A program made the translations under genes and the position numbers. This document shows, piece after piece, positions 1 to 11,630 of a stretch of DNA of 64,000 bases. Each line of letters opens with the position of its first letter. The stretch's first letter is position 1. The stretch spans positions 186,001 to 250,000 of the forward strand of contig CAJQUW010008995.1 of assembly GCA_907163375.1 (NCBI GenBank), given 5' to 3'. The notes beneath the pieces are model-generated. The model saw nothing but the letters and a program-made list of their open reading frames with translations, was not told where the DNA came from and ran no database searches. This stretch comes from Prostheceraeus crozeri (taxonomy: Eukaryota; Platyhelminthes; Polycladida; Euryleptidae).

Positions 1-1340
1 GAATTTGCAACATCATAGATCACATCATGATGGGTTGACACAGACCTTTGACATGGAAAATTTTTTTCCCAGTGGGACGCATTCTAGTGGCTTCATCTAT
101 TGTCTATATATTTTTTTCTGTTTCTACACATGTGGAAATACAAAATAATATAAATTTTAACATGACTCATTCGATTCTAGTGATAAGGATATACACGACA
201 AGTTCAAAAGATAGAAAGCCGTGAGCCATGCAATATAGAGACTGTTTGTGATCATGCAATTTTTTCCCAGTTGTTCCTATAATGCTGATCGCGATTCTCA
301 GTTGCAGATCAATTAATGCAGTGCGAATCATTGCTCAGTCAGATCTCCCATGTGCTTCGATGTCAATGTGGGAACACCAGTTTATTTGGGTTTCCATTGT
401 GAAGAGGGCGACTGCTTCAAACAATGTGCAATCCCAGTGCACTTTTTTCATGAGGATTGATGGCATGATATTGGATTTCATAGTCACAGTTTGTAGTTAT
501 GCGCATCACTTGAATGTATAATGAATTTTTTTCAAAACTTTTGAGAACTAGGGGCCACATCAGAGTTCACTTCAGTCATTCTCTCACTATAGCCTTATCT
601 GCATGTGCTCATTTTATAGAGGCTCATGCTTTTCAGAATTCCAGGCATGCACATTGTGGTGTAGACAAAATTCGGAGAATATTTTGATTGTCATCACCCA
701 GCACATCTTGTGTAATAAATGAAAAAAATGTCGATGAGCTGCATGTCATTTTCTTCGCAAAAAATATAATCAGTTCATAAAATATATTTTGTTTAAATGC
801 ATTTCGCTGAATACGTACCTCATCGTCACCTATAGCGCACAAATCAAAATAGCAGGTACGAGCGTGGGATCATATGTTTTGCGCACATCTTCGTGGCATT
901 TTTACTAAATTCTTTGCGATTTCCATGTTCAATGCAAGTTAGATATACTATTCAAGCAATAATTCATGACATTCTTTGAGAAAGAATACTGTATTGTATC
1001 ATTTTGTATTGCCAGAGCTGTATTCAATGATTTTGACGAGCATATCAGTAACTTGTTAGTGGGTGGTGAATTACTATCTAGTTAGAATGAATTGTAGAAA
1101 ATCTTCTGTGAATTTTTTCATGAAGGTGAGTAATCTACACCTATATTGACCAGCAAGGCTGTTTATGTATTGCTTAGTTTACTATGAGCTCAATTATTTT
1201 AGGGAGCTTTTCGCTTTTTCTTTTATTTCGAGTGATATTGCACAGTGATCTATTTTATGACTTAAAACTTCACCCTCACAAGTACATACCATGATCAATT
1301 AGCAACTATGCCTACATCCTACTACGAATTCCGAGAGATT
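1..1340. other. No recognisable gene
   Basis: AT-rich sequence in which I find only short chance frames on both strands, with no domain, repeat boundary or splice-flanked frame that I recognise. Confidence 0.5.
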
Positions 1341-1870
1341 TTAGAAACAATTTAGCATCTCCCAGTTGTCAGAAATGACGCATTCGTTCTTCTCGCTGTC
1401 TATGGAACACGTAGTAGTCGCCGGTAACACATCGAACGCTATTGCAGATTTGGTAATTGAAGCGTTACAGGTATATGTGTCTGACCCGCATCGACGGAGA
1501 GACCAGATGTAACAATCCATAAACCACATTCTGGTTTGGATGTAGAACTTCTTGTTTGTCAACAGCTTCATTTTCATAAAATGAGCTTTGTCTATCGCAA
1601 TTCGCATCGATTACACACTCAGATCTGCCGTCGTCCGTCGCATTGATCACAGATAGAGCAAAGGATCTGATCTATTTTATGCTGACTCCGCTTATCGTTG
1701 TCTATATCCACTTTTTGTGCTATGGCCTTCGTTTTTCTGCATTTATCCTCAATCCATAGTCTGGACTCGATCCGCTGGAGATCATCTTCGTTGTCTGTCA
1801 GCAATGAGCACTGTATCGTCGTCATACCTCAAATGTTTGATTATTTTACCGTTATTTGCTGTTCCAGAGT
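1341..1870 (-). pseudogene. LINE reverse transcriptase remnant
   Basis: Fragments of a non-LTR retrotransposon RT and its C-terminal region, read on the minus strand. Near 1850 is the catalytic-site motif LRYDDDTVLIAD, where the family usually has Y-A-D-D. It is followed, in shifted frames, by DNEDDLQRIESRLW (about 1800-1740), KMKLLTNKKFYIQTR (about 1570) and YRRLLRVP (about 1430). The order matches the post-RT region of RTE/BovB-type 'endonuclease-reverse transcriptase' LINEs. Several stops and frameshifts show it is dead. Endonuclease and most of the RT palm are absent, so it is truncated. The clade is inferred from motif feel only. Confidence 0.65.
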
Positions 1871-2198
1871 TCTGGTATTCTTCTTCACATTCTCTTTTGA
1901 CATTCTCTTCTTCACATTCTTCGCATTTTTCAGATTTTGACCTCTGTCCACCTTAAACAATGACGGATACGAATGTAGAATAGCTCTTTGACAAGCTGAG
2001 AACATAAGCTCTCGAATGGTGTATGGCCTGTCAGTATATAATGAAATAGAAAAGCAGGAGAATCGATTGAAGGTTGACATAATTTAGGTGGCCCGTTTTT
2101 TATGATCAACTCTGTATCAGAGGACAAAATCAACTTTAGAGCAAACAATTAACAGAAGATATTGTAATGTGCAAGTATAGAGTACATTAGGAATATTT

Positions 2199-2433
2199 GA
2201 AAAAAATATCCCTATAAAAAAATATATTCCCTATCACGTAAAGCAAAATATCTCGTATCTTTGGAATTGGAGACATGTGACAGTGTTTGTCCAGCAGGAG
2301 TTGCTCCTGATTCTCGATGTTCGTGATGGTTGGAAGTTCAAGACTCGACAGCAGACCAGAGGCAAACATCCTATCTCTCATGCAATTCATTCCCTCCTCG
2401 AAGTCATCGAAATTTTCTGCAGAAAGAGAAATG
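2199..2433 (-). CDS. Candidate internal exon, unknown protein
   Basis: On the minus strand a pyrimidine tract ending in ttctctttctgcag (about 2447-2434) leads into an open frame of about 75 codons containing NFDDFEEGMNCMRDRMF and LLSSLELPTITNIENQ, ending at a stop near 2190. The acceptor is close to consensus and the peptide has normal amino-acid composition, which is why I list it. No good donor is obvious (a weak GTGATA near 2230), and I recognise no family. The 5' end of the LINE at 2440-4935 lies immediately next to the acceptor, so the LINE may have landed in the upstream intron or the acceptor may be fortuitous. Confidence 0.35.
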
Positions 2434-4146
2434 CCTTCAGGTAGCAAATTGTCACTTGTCCTACCAGAGTGCCTGACCGAGCTGGGGATACTGGATATCT
2501 CCTTGACCTGTTTCTCACCTCAAATCCAACTTGTTTTTCACACAAGGTTACTTCTCCCCTCGGCACGTCTGATCACTGTGTTATCACAGTTTCTGGCAAA
2601 CAAATTTGCTCCACACCGTCTGCACCCTTCCATAGAACAGTTTATCAATTCTCCAAAGCAGACTGGTGTGGCTTCCGCACTTTTCTTAGTCAAGTTCAAG
2701 CTGAGAATTTGATTCTGAGCGAGAACGTCCACAAGTCGGCGCAAGAACTGACGAGTGGCTTCAGATAGGGATGTTGGCCTACATTCCTCACCGTACTTTC
2801 CAAATGAAGCCCCACTCACAACCTTGGTTTACACCAGAATGTGCAGCTGCAAGTTGCCAGCGTGACCACTTTTTCCATAAGTATAAGCGTGACAGTAGCG
2901 CTGGCAATCTTGAATTGTACAAAACCGCACGTAGATATTGCAAGGAAACCATACATCAGGCCAAAAGCCGTTACGCTTTGTATGTACGGAAATCCATTGC
3001 TACCCAAAAGCTTGGCTCTAAGGACTTCTGGAGGATTTACAACAGTGTCACCAATAGGAACAAATCCTCCATCCCAGCACTCCGTCATGCCGAAGTCAGT
3101 ACTTCTATGGCGACAACCTCAGCAGACAAAGCCGAGCTTCTTTGCAAAGAGTTTGCGAAGAATTCGTCATTAGACGATGGAGGTAGAATTCCACCTCCAA
3201 TTCCCACGCGCACTGATGAGACAGTTAGTCCTCCTTCAGTCACAGTCCGAAACGTCAAAAAGATCATCGCCGGTCTCGATAGCTCTAAGTCTAGTGGACC
3301 AGATGGCATCCCGGTTTCGGTCTTCAATCATCTCTCACCTGAGCTTTCTCCACTTTTTATTTAAACTGTTCAGTACATGTGTATCCACCGGTGAGTTTCC
3401 CTCTTGTTGGAAAGTAGCTTCCGTGGTTCCAGTTCCAAAGAAAGGTTCTGACTCATCTCTTCCATCTAGTTACCGTCCTATCAGCCTGCTTCCAATTGCT
3501 GGCAAGATTTTTGAAGCAGTGATTAACCAACACATTGTTAACTTCCTTGAAACTCAGAACCTTCTATCAGAAGAACAGTATGGCTTCAGGCACTCTCGAT
3601 CAACTGCAAATCTTCTTTCATATGTCACTGAGCATGTGAGTCGTGTCCTTGACAGACAAGTGAGACGAGATCAGTTGCCTTGGATATTTCCAAGGCATTC
3701 GATAAAGTCTGGCATCAGGGACTCCTTATGAAGCTCAAGTCCTTTGGAGTTGCTAATCAACTCCACAAACTTCTTGCTTCTTTTCTTAGTGACCGGCAGA
3801 TATCTGTCGTCTTAGATGGCCAAAAGTCTTCCACCAAGTTTGTCAATGCAGGAGTTCCTCAAGGGTCAATTTTGGGACCCACTCTTTTTCTGCTGTACAT
3901 CAACGACCTCCCAGACTGCCTAGTGAGTAAATTGGTGATGTATGCAGATGACACAACACTTCAATTCCAATGAGCGACTCGCTAAGAACACTCAGCAACG
4001 TCAGCAGCTATGCGATGTTCTTAATGAAGACTTACGCAGGGTCTCAGAATGGGGCGCCAATTGGCTTGTTTCCTTCAATCCTTCAAAAACTCGGAGTATT
4101 CTGCACGCACGACTTAAAGGAGATGATGATCATAGCATTAAGATGT

Positions 4147-4202
4147 CAGATAATAGGATCAGAGAACAAGATTCCAGATAATAGGATCAGAGAACAAGAT
4201 TC
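4147..4202. repeat. 28-bp tandem duplication in the LINE
   Basis: Two exact copies of a 28-bp unit (4147-4174 and 4175-4202). As 28 is not a multiple of 3, the second copy shifts the reading frame; the same peptide SDNRIREQDS occurs in two frames either side of the junction. Confidence 0.95.
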
Positions 4203-4865
4203 CATCTCCTTCCTTGGATTGGCGGTTACGAAGGACTTGTCATGGAAACCGTACATCCAATCCATTAGCAAGCAGGCAGCTCAACGCATTGGTAGTCTCT
4301 ATCGTGCCAGCAGCTATCTTCCACCACAGACTGTCTGCTATCTTTACAAGTCCACTATTCGTCCTCTGATGGAGTATTGTTGTCATCTGTGGGCAGGCGC
4401 CCCACAAACGCATCTTAACCTCCTTGAACGGGTTGAGAAACGTGTCAAGAATCTCATGGGTGAAAAACTTGCTAGCAAGTTGCAGCCGCTCTCCGTCAGA
4501 CGGGATGTTGCTTCACTCAGTCTCTTCTACAGGTACTATTTCGGTAGAAGCAGCTCTGCAGTAAATGAGTGCGTACCCAAACCTAAGATCTTCTCCAGAA
4601 GCACACGCAGAGCTAATGCACTCACATGCTATCATGTGAGCTTAGAACGCGCACGTACTGTGAGTCGCTCGAAAAACTTTTTTGTTTGCACGGCACAGCT
4701 TTGGAATCAGCTTCCCCAGACCACTTTCCCTGACCAATACAATCTTGATACTTTCAAGAGGCGTGCGAACATGTTTCTGATGGGGACAGTTTAATCAGAT
4801 TAGAAGATCTGTTTTTTTTTGTTTTTTTTTATTTATTTAAAATAATACAATTTTTACTTTTAATT

Positions 4866-4932
4866 GAGTAACCCCTAGCTTCGTTCATGGCTCATAGCTG
4901 TGCTAGGGGTGAAAATTCAGTAAAAAAAAAAA
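4866..4932 (+). repeat. LINE 3'-terminal hairpin and A-tail
   Basis: ACCCCTAGC (4871-4879) pairs with GCTAGGGGT (4902-4910) across a 22-nt loop. It is followed by GAAAATTCAGT and an A-run at 4922. A diverged copy lies at 22386-22446. A conserved terminal hairpin is the kind of structure a LINE RT recognises on its own RNA, but that role is inferred. Confidence 0.7.
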
Positions 4933-5188
4933 TAGGTAGATCACTTTGGTCATCCATCGGGCAGAGCACTGTCTCACAGAGCAAGAACCTATGCACAGCC
5001 GCGTTGTGGCACATCAGAAATAGTAGAAACGGTTATGTTACCTTGATTAGGAAACATGCACCACTGCGTACTCCTTTGACGCTCACAGTCTTATCAAAAG
5101 ACAAAACAATTACTCAATTCCTTCATTTTCTACTCATCAAAGATCGCAGCTGCTACCTTGACAATTGCAGCATCAGTCCCATTTCGAA

Positions 5189-5700
5189 TCACTGAGGAGT
5201 TGTTCTAGCTCACCTAGCACTGAGACATCCTTTCCATTGATGATGATGGGAAGACGCTGTTGTACTTCCTTCATTCTAAGGGAGGGTCGACTCTTCCCAT
5301 CCAAGTAGCTGACGTGATTATCAAATGAGACGCTGTTGCTGACGTTGCTCCTTGGGCCTAGAGCTTGATCGGGCTAGCCTCACCGAAGATGGACTCAGCA
5401 GCTTCTGCCAAAGCAGTTGTGATGAACATAGCTGTACTTGTGGTAATTCAGGTTTGGTCCAAAAGCTGGCCGCTTGAGGGAAACTATGATTTACGGAAAT
5501 GTCACTATGTCGGAGGATGTCGATGTGAGAGCGAGAGGGGTCGTAGAGGCCCTAGAGAGAGTCTTACGAGGATGAGAGTATGAGACTTAACTTCTCCATT
5601 GCTGCCCGAAATCTGCGATGGAATCTCGATTTGCTTACCTAGTACGACCGCACGGCGCAATACCTTGTTGTATGCTTCACCGCCTTGGTTGCTGCTTATA
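5189..5700 (-). other. Two exon-like frames, unknown
   Basis: On the minus strand one frame (about 5700-5574) reads GGEAYNKVLRRAVVLGKQ then IEIPSQISGSNGEVKSH and runs into a donor-like GTAAGA. A second (about 5378-5192) follows an acceptor-like ctctag and contains LRMKEVQQRLPIIINGK and VSVLGELEQLLSDSKWD before a stop. Both have protein-like composition. I recognise no family and cannot show they are joined; they could be decayed transposon coding sequence. Confidence 0.25.
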
Positions 5701-5885
5701 TATTGATTTCACTTCTCATTGTTTGGCTAAAACTTCGTCCGAGTTCCCCATGCAGTCATTCCTCTCCCCTTCTCATGTTACTCATCTGAAAATTCTGCGT
5801 TGCACCAAAAAGGCGTAACACTCTTCGTTCTACCTATCGGTCAGATGGGATAATAGCGTTATTCATGTCAATCACTTCATACGGT

Positions 5886-6605
5886 CAGCCCTAGATAATC
5901 CGTCATCCTCACTGAACCGACATATTCCTCAGGGAACCGAATAATCGTTACTTACAAGCACTCATTAGTCCGACAATACTATTATCCGACACCGACATGC
6001 GTTTTGGAAACGATGCATCTTTACAGCGTGTCCATTGCATGCGATAATCCGACACAGTGTTTTGATGAAGACAACATACAGTACGTACACACTATAATAG
6101 CTTGAAGACTCGAGAAGATCAGGCACTACTTTCTCCACTGATGTAGGGCTATATATGCATGCGATGTCAAATGCTATTACAATCGAACACAATGCAGCAC
6201 CGCCTCGAAGTCGCCGACGGTGCTGGAGCGGGTCAGCTCGACATGCGACGTGTTTTTGAGTTCTTGAGGAATGCTTGTAATGATGTCAAGCCTGAGACGA
6301 TTGCCAACTGTTGGAGACACAAAGATCCTACCAGTTCCAACCTCTGAAACTGAGGCAGAGGCTCCAATGTGAGCGAGTTCACTTGACAAGGTTGATCATT
6401 TGTTGAGGAGAATGGATCCGGATACGCAACTGACCTTCTTGCATGCGACGAGAGTATAGCTAATGAAGACAAAATGACAGACGAAACAATCATGGATATT
6501 GTGAAGTCGTCAATTGATGCCGAAGCCGAAGAGGATGAAATCGACGACAGCGCACCGTCTCCAAAGGTATCCATGAAAGAATTTCGGCGTCAGTGTGAAT
6601 GGTTT
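5886..6605 (+). pseudogene. pogo/Tigger-like transposase remnant
   Basis: The frame from about 6215 reads LDMRRVFEFLRNACNDVKPE then TIANCWRH, which resembles the segment after the last DDE residue of Tigger/Jerky-type Tc1-mariner transposases. An acidic DAEAEEDEIDDSAPSPK stretch follows near 6515. Upstream, 5886-6060 holds repeated ATAATCCG(A/T)CA words and begins with CAGCCCTAGATAATCCG, similar to pogo-type terminal sequence. The catalytic core is missing, stops are present, and I did not find the opposite terminal repeat. This is a deleted, dead copy. Confidence 0.55.
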
Positions 6606-6609
6606 CATT

Positions 6610-7570
6610 GAGCAGCATTTGGACGTTTTCAATGTTCATTGATTGCCATTTTATGCTTTCATGCCTTACCTTTGCATTGATCACGTGACCCTTCCAAAGG
6701 CAGGAGTTTCGGACCTTAAATGCTATTTTGCGATAAAACCAAGCATTTTAGAGCATATAATGTAACTCTTAACAGATAGAAATGTGACTCTAATCTATCA
6801 TTTCATACGGTCGGAAAGGTCATTCGAGGTCACGTGATGACGTCAGAGGCTATTTTTAGCAATTTTTGCACATTTGACCTTATTTTTGCCTTTTTGGGCG
6901 TCCCCTAAACCTCAACCAATCGAGCTGAAACTTTTTTTTTATGCACAATTTCCTTACCAAAAGGAATGAATGCTTTGGGTGATGTGCATTCTAACTTATC
7001 CAACTTTCGATTTTTTTGAACCACCCTATGTGATATGGCAATATTCTGTCTTATCTTCGTAAGTCTGTCAATTATTACTTAAATATAAACCAGAGCTCAG
7101 CCAGCTCAGTTACCACAACGAGCTCATACTTGCCAATAGGCCTGTCTATGAAATTTCTTATTTTCTTGAGATTTGAAGCCAAACCAAAAATATTTTCAAT
7201 TAAAATGTCACGAATATGTCATTCAACCAACACAATGCTTATTAGCGAATAGAGGAAACCTTCTTTCGATGTACTTTTAAGAACCCTGATGTTTTGAAAT
7301 CAAGGTACATCACTGGCATCTTTGGGGGGGGGTACTGTCCTCGAGCCCCCCTCCCAGAGTGAGAAAATTGGGAAATTTCATCCAGTTTTTTAATAATTTA
7401 TTTCATTTTTGCATTTTGAGTGCATTTTAGGAGGTAGCCCGAAGAAAACAGAGAAAGCAATCCTCCCCCCACCACCTCCCGAGAAAATTTTCTGCTGACC
7501 CCACTGAGGCACATTCTCCAACAGATAAGAGAAATAATAGAGAATAAATAATGAGAAATCTAGGCCTCAT
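6610..7570. other. Repeat-like sequence, no gene
   Basis: Contains a G-run with C-rich complement (about 7323-7352) and a further C-rich block (about 7465-7500). It looks like diverged repeat sequence but I cannot set boundaries. Confidence 0.3.
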
Positions 7571-7599
7571 TTATTGGCATGGTCTGGCTCGATAATAGT

Positions 7600-8262
7600 A
7601 GCTGTCAGCGTGACTTTGATGGAACCTTACTTACTTGCGTCTTACGTGTTAAGCCGTTATCATCCTTGCGGGAAATGGCCTCCCTTGTGATACGAATCCA
7701 TTTCGCACGATCGTTCGCCGCCAGCCGCCAGTTCCTTGGGAGTTCGTCTCTCCATCTCTTTCTCTGTCCTCCACGTTTTCTTTTCCCTTCTCTTGGTATC
7801 CATACTGTCGTTCTATGGCTCCATCTGTTATCGGGTCGCCTGATGACATGACCAGCCCACTGCCATTTGAGATGTTTCGCTTCTATCACAACGTCCTTTA
7901 ATCCTGTTCGTCTCCTTACTTCTTCGTTTCTAACCTTGTCTTTCAGAGTGACTCCAATCATCCTTCGTTCCATCGCTCGTTACGTTGTTCTGAGTTTATT
8001 CTCTTGTGATCGTGTTAGAGACCAGGTTTGGGATCCGTATGTCAGGACAGGCAGAATGCACATATCGAACAAATGTTTTTTATTCTTCATCTCTATACCT
8101 CGTGATGTTAAGTAGGGCTTGAGTTTCCAAAAGGACTTCCACAAATTTTGTGTTCTTAGGATTTCTTTTTCTTGGCGGGCTTGAAAGGAGATATTCTGTC
8201 CAAGGTAAACAAAATCGTCGACATAATCTATGACGTGTTCATTGATGTGGATTAAATATTGG
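7600..8262 (-). pseudogene. RTE-like LINE 3' end
   Basis: Minus-strand C-terminal part of a LINE polyprotein, 5'-truncated near 8262. In order: YVDDFVYLGQNIS (about 8220), LFDMCILPVLTYGSQTWSLT (about 8050), MERRMIGVTLKDKVRNEE (about 7960) and LKWQWAGHVIRR (about 7860). These are the family signatures of the region after the RT in RTE-type elements. The frame is open except for an in-frame TAA (7980-7982), where the family normally has an amino acid. Endonuclease and catalytic RT motifs are missing. Confidence 0.8.
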
Positions 8263-8937
8263 ATATATAATGATGGAACCTAATATTTGCTGAATGATCC
8301 TCTTGGATTGAGTTATTTTCATCATTGTGACCAGGAATCGCCAAAACGTAAAAGTCGATGCGTTGCGATGTTACCCCTTTTTTCCTGCCATATCTTCCTA
8401 CCATGTCAACCCATTTGACTTCCTGAAATAAATTAGCCACTATCCTCTCAAAAAAATGGTAATCGACATCAGCAAATCTATGTATAATCTACTAAGTACT
8501 AATTGATTTATCTTCCTTCGAAGGTGTAGCAAGTATTGTTTGAATTAAATTATAGGCTAAGAGAAAAACAATGATTTTCAAATATAGATGACATTTTTTC
8601 AAAATTCAAAAAGTTAATCGATCTCTGCTGAATAGGAAAAGCGAGTTAGGTGGAATTTTTATGTATCCGATACCTGTAGTCTAATAGACCTTCGCTTCGT
8701 ATATTCCTGATTTTCTTTCAAATAGACAGATTCTGCGGTAGAGGGTCACTGCCATGTCAGCCCAGTTGACAAGTCACATCATTCTCCCTATCTATTTTTA
8801 TTTCTTGATAAAACCGGGACCCTGCTTTACAATGAAACGCTTTATTCATATTCATTATTATGTATGCCTCTAAAGGCTTGCAGGGTACCCGCGGGTCTGG
8901 AAAGTGTAGAAAATATGGTGGTCTGGAAAAAATCCTG
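8263..8937. other. No recognisable gene
   Basis: AT-rich spacer with only short frames. Confidence 0.45.
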
Positions 8938-9131
8938 AAAAGTACTATTTTTAAGAAAATGTCTGGAAAATAGGGTAGTCTGGAAAAATATTGGATAAAT
9001 AAGTGTGGAAGTATTGAAGCTTCACATATCCAGCTTAAAAAAGTACTATTTTTAAGAAAATGTCTGGAAAATAGGGTAGTCTGGAAAAATATTGGATAAA
9101 TAAGTGTGGAAGTATTGAAGCTTCACATATT
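8938..9131. repeat. 100-bp tandem duplication
   Basis: Two nearly identical copies in direct tandem; the word AGTACTATTTTTAAG begins at 8941 and again at 9041, giving a period of exactly 100 bp. Each copy contains two GTCTGGAAAA words and a TTGAAGCTTCACATAT end. Near-identity suggests a recent duplication. Confidence 0.95.
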
Positions 9132-10079
9132 CCAATCGAATTCTGTAAGTTCATTAATGCAAACTACGCGTTGCATTCCTAGCGCTTCTCTTTTCCTTTT
9201 CAAATGGTTTCCATTCTTTAAACAAATGTCAGTATGTTTCTTGTGCTTGTGATAATTTAAATCAATAGACCATAAGCAATGAAAAGTATGTGGGGGTAAT
9301 CAAAGAGACAAACATGTGATATGTTTTTGTAAATTACGCAATTTTTAATACATGCGAGTATATAAAATATTCCTACATAAGCGTTAGATGAACATCATAT
9401 GAAGGAACAGAAACCTTTTTGTGGTGCTATGGATGCGCGACATGAGAAAGTTAAAGTTGAGCCTGGATTTGTTCTATGTCTTCATCTGAGAAAAATCGGA
9501 TAGTTGGCTGAGATTTTTCTACCTATCGGCTTTCATATTACTGTACTTCACTTTCATTAAACGATTTGCCTGACAACGTGCTTCAGTTTAGTCATGTAAT
9601 ATGACGTATAGACTTATGGTTGCAGGCTGCCATAGGCTATTGCGCAATTTCATTTTTTCAATTCTAATAAATTTTTTGTCAAAGAAAGCAAATCGTGCTT
9701 CTTACCATCATTCGTTCAAGACAGTGTTTCCAACAGCTGCGTGAAATACGCACTTAACGATTTGCGTAAAAATGGTGCCTATTTTTCTGACGATTAAAAA
9801 ATAAAATTGTAATGTTATTACAAATTGATCATACTTTAATCTGGAAATCGGGCTCCCGGCAACTGTGTTTTTGTCTAATGCCAATTATGTCGAAGGTTTT
9901 GCTTTTCAAATTGTATTTCACGTGGAATGAATTGCAAAGAAACTCTTTACTTTCATTGGTTTTTCAAGAAATTGGCAGCGCATCATTATCAGTGTTGAAC
10001 TAGGTGCAATGGGGGACAAGCGATTATTGCAACAGTGTGGTGTATTCACTATAATCCGAAAAGGAAGAAAATACATGTA
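9132..10079. other. No recognisable gene
   Basis: AT-rich sequence with no domain, repeat or splice-flanked frame I can support. Confidence 0.4.
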
Positions 10080-10380
10080 GAGAGAAAGAACTCGAGAACA
10101 GAACGAATTCACGAACAAATTGAAAGTGAAATCAAAGCCAGTAAATGACAAAGAAAATTACAGGAAAAGGAAGATCGTCTGACAGGTCAGAAAGCTGAGC
10201 TCAACGCAGAGACAGATGCAACTGAGTAATTGTTAGAACAGTATAAGAAGAAAATGTCCGCCATGAAAGAAAAAGATAAAAATGCTTGAACGAGAAACCG
10301 AAAAGCTGGCAAAGAATAAAAGTATCAATGCTAAAAAATTGACTGATCTAGCTATAACTAAGGCTCTCAAGGACATTTAA
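10080..10380 (+). pseudogene. Coiled-coil-encoding pseudogene fragment
   Basis: One frame reads RTERIHEQIESEIKASK, then after a TGA RKLQEKEDRLTGQKAELNAE, then after a TAA LLEQYKKKMSAMKEKDKNA. After a frameshift it reads ERETEKLAKNKS and ends ITKALKDI plus a stop at about 10380. The charge pattern and heptad-like spacing indicate a coiled coil. Two in-frame stops and a shift in 300 bp point to a pseudogene. The parent gene is not recognised. Confidence 0.45.
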
Positions 10381-11440
10381 TCCTTGATTTCATACTTTAT
10401 TATATTTTTTCAAACTGTCACCATCATGAGCAAAATCTCGGTCTCACTGTTTCACAATATATAAAACGTTAACTCCCACCTGTACTAGCACATACAGATT
10501 TGTACATGTAGTTTACTCTAACGTGTACTCAAACACGAAGCGTTTGATGCTATATCAAACTACAATAACAACTTACCTATTTCCAATACACATGTGTTTG
10601 CTAGTGATGGTGACAATGAAATCTCCATGAGTTGCAATTTTGTTGCATTCATTCAAAAAGTGTTGATATTTCCATATATTTAGTCTGGTTATTTTGTGTT
10701 CTAGTGCTAATCTTATTGTTATCAGTTCTGCATGATTCAAATGAAACTAATAGTACATATTTTTGTTGTATTTAGCATTCTAAAGATTTTGCGCTTTCAT
10801 AATCAGGTTTTTATGAACCATGAACAACCGAAATTTTTGTTTTGCTTTATAGCTGTATATACATTTTTTGCTACATAGCTAGTTACATACATTTATAGTT
10901 CGTTCACCAAAAAGTAGTGTGTATCTGGTCTAATATGTGCTCGCGAAGGAGATTAAAAAATTTAAAACAGCTCTGGCATTGTTTTATTTTTCGATTTGTA
11001 CGTATAATCAGCCTATCAATAGAGACAGCTCTAAATTCCACATTAAAGATTGAATCTAATGTGAATACATGTAACTTAAGTTTACGCCTGCCACTTCAAT
11101 TTGTCTCAGTTTTCATTGAATGAATTTTTATGTTCGTAATTGGATTAAAGTTATGTTTCGGAACACTCGATCTTTTTTGGTGTTGCTGTAAAGTCATAAA
11201 AGCCCGACTTGTATCAGACAAGTTAAATTGAAATGCATAAATTACTTCCATATGATATATTTACCGTCATCACTTGTTTGAACATCGATTGATTCTCGAT
11301 GTCAAGTAAAATGCGTAAAAAATATTGGCCTGCGTATTTATTTTTATTTTGCATTTGAGCTTTTGGTAACAGTGGTTCAAGATTAGTATGTAGGATTTCT
11401 GGTTGGAATTCATCCAAATACCTCACTCGTATTTCTCACA
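10381..11440. other. SSR2 upstream region
   Basis: AT-rich sequence before the SSR2 start codon. It must hold the promoter and probably a 5' non-coding exon, because the acceptor at 11441-11446 lies just upstream of the ATG. I cannot place the transcription start; no convincing TATA box stands out. Confidence 0.4.
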
Positions 11441-11446
11441 TTTCAG
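11441..11446 (+). promoter_or_regulatory. Likely 5'-UTR splice acceptor of SSR2
   Basis: TTTCAG preceded by a pyrimidine-rich stretch, 14 nt before the ATG. It suggests that the transcript begins with a non-coding exon further upstream. Confidence 0.55.
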
Positions 11447-11460
11447 ATACAGATCAGGTC

Positions 11461-11630
11461 ATGAATGTGTGTGCATTTTTTGGTACATTCCTGCTCGTCG
11501 GCTTGGCCTGCGTTTTTGCTGACGATGAAAACAGAGCACGAATCCTTGCATCCAAGCATGTTTTGAACAAGTACATGGTGGAGAAGAAAGACCTCACGCT
11601 GCACTACAACTTGTACAATGCTGGTGAAGG
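11461..11630 (+). CDS. SSR2: SSR2 coding exon 1
   Basis: Start codon, signal peptide and residues 1-56 plus two bases of codon 57. Ends at a strong donor GTAAGTAT (11631). The ATG is chosen because it gives a signal peptide of normal length directly ahead of the conserved lumenal start. Confidence 0.95.

Larger units (their letters stand above)
2440..4935 (+). mobile_element. Non-LTR retrotransposon (Jockey/CR1-like LINE), inactivated
   Basis: Retrotransposon copying itself by target-primed reverse transcription. It starts inside the C-terminal part of the APE-type endonuclease: PTRVPDRAGDTGYLLDLF, then the SPLGTSDHC motif near 2560. RT motifs follow in order: SSGPDGIPVSVF (3290), SYRPISLLPIAGKIFEA (3475), ISKAFDKVWHQGLL (3685), GVPQGSILGPTLFLLYIND (3850) and catalytic YADDT (3943). 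After that come FLGLAVTKDLSWKPYI and a C-terminal region ending at a stop near 4793. The frame shifts at about 2765, 3350, 3670, 3965 and 4175-4202, so no full-length protein is possible. The last shift comes from a 28-bp tandem duplication. The 5' end is truncated; the 3' end carries T-rich sequence, a terminal hairpin and an A-run. Confidence 0.9.

Noticed and set aside
10080-10380. Reassigned stop codons (TAA/TGA read as amino acids)
   Set aside because: SSR2 and the MOB-like frame use the standard code and end at TAA; interrupted frames elsewhere also carry frameshifts, so decay explains the stops.
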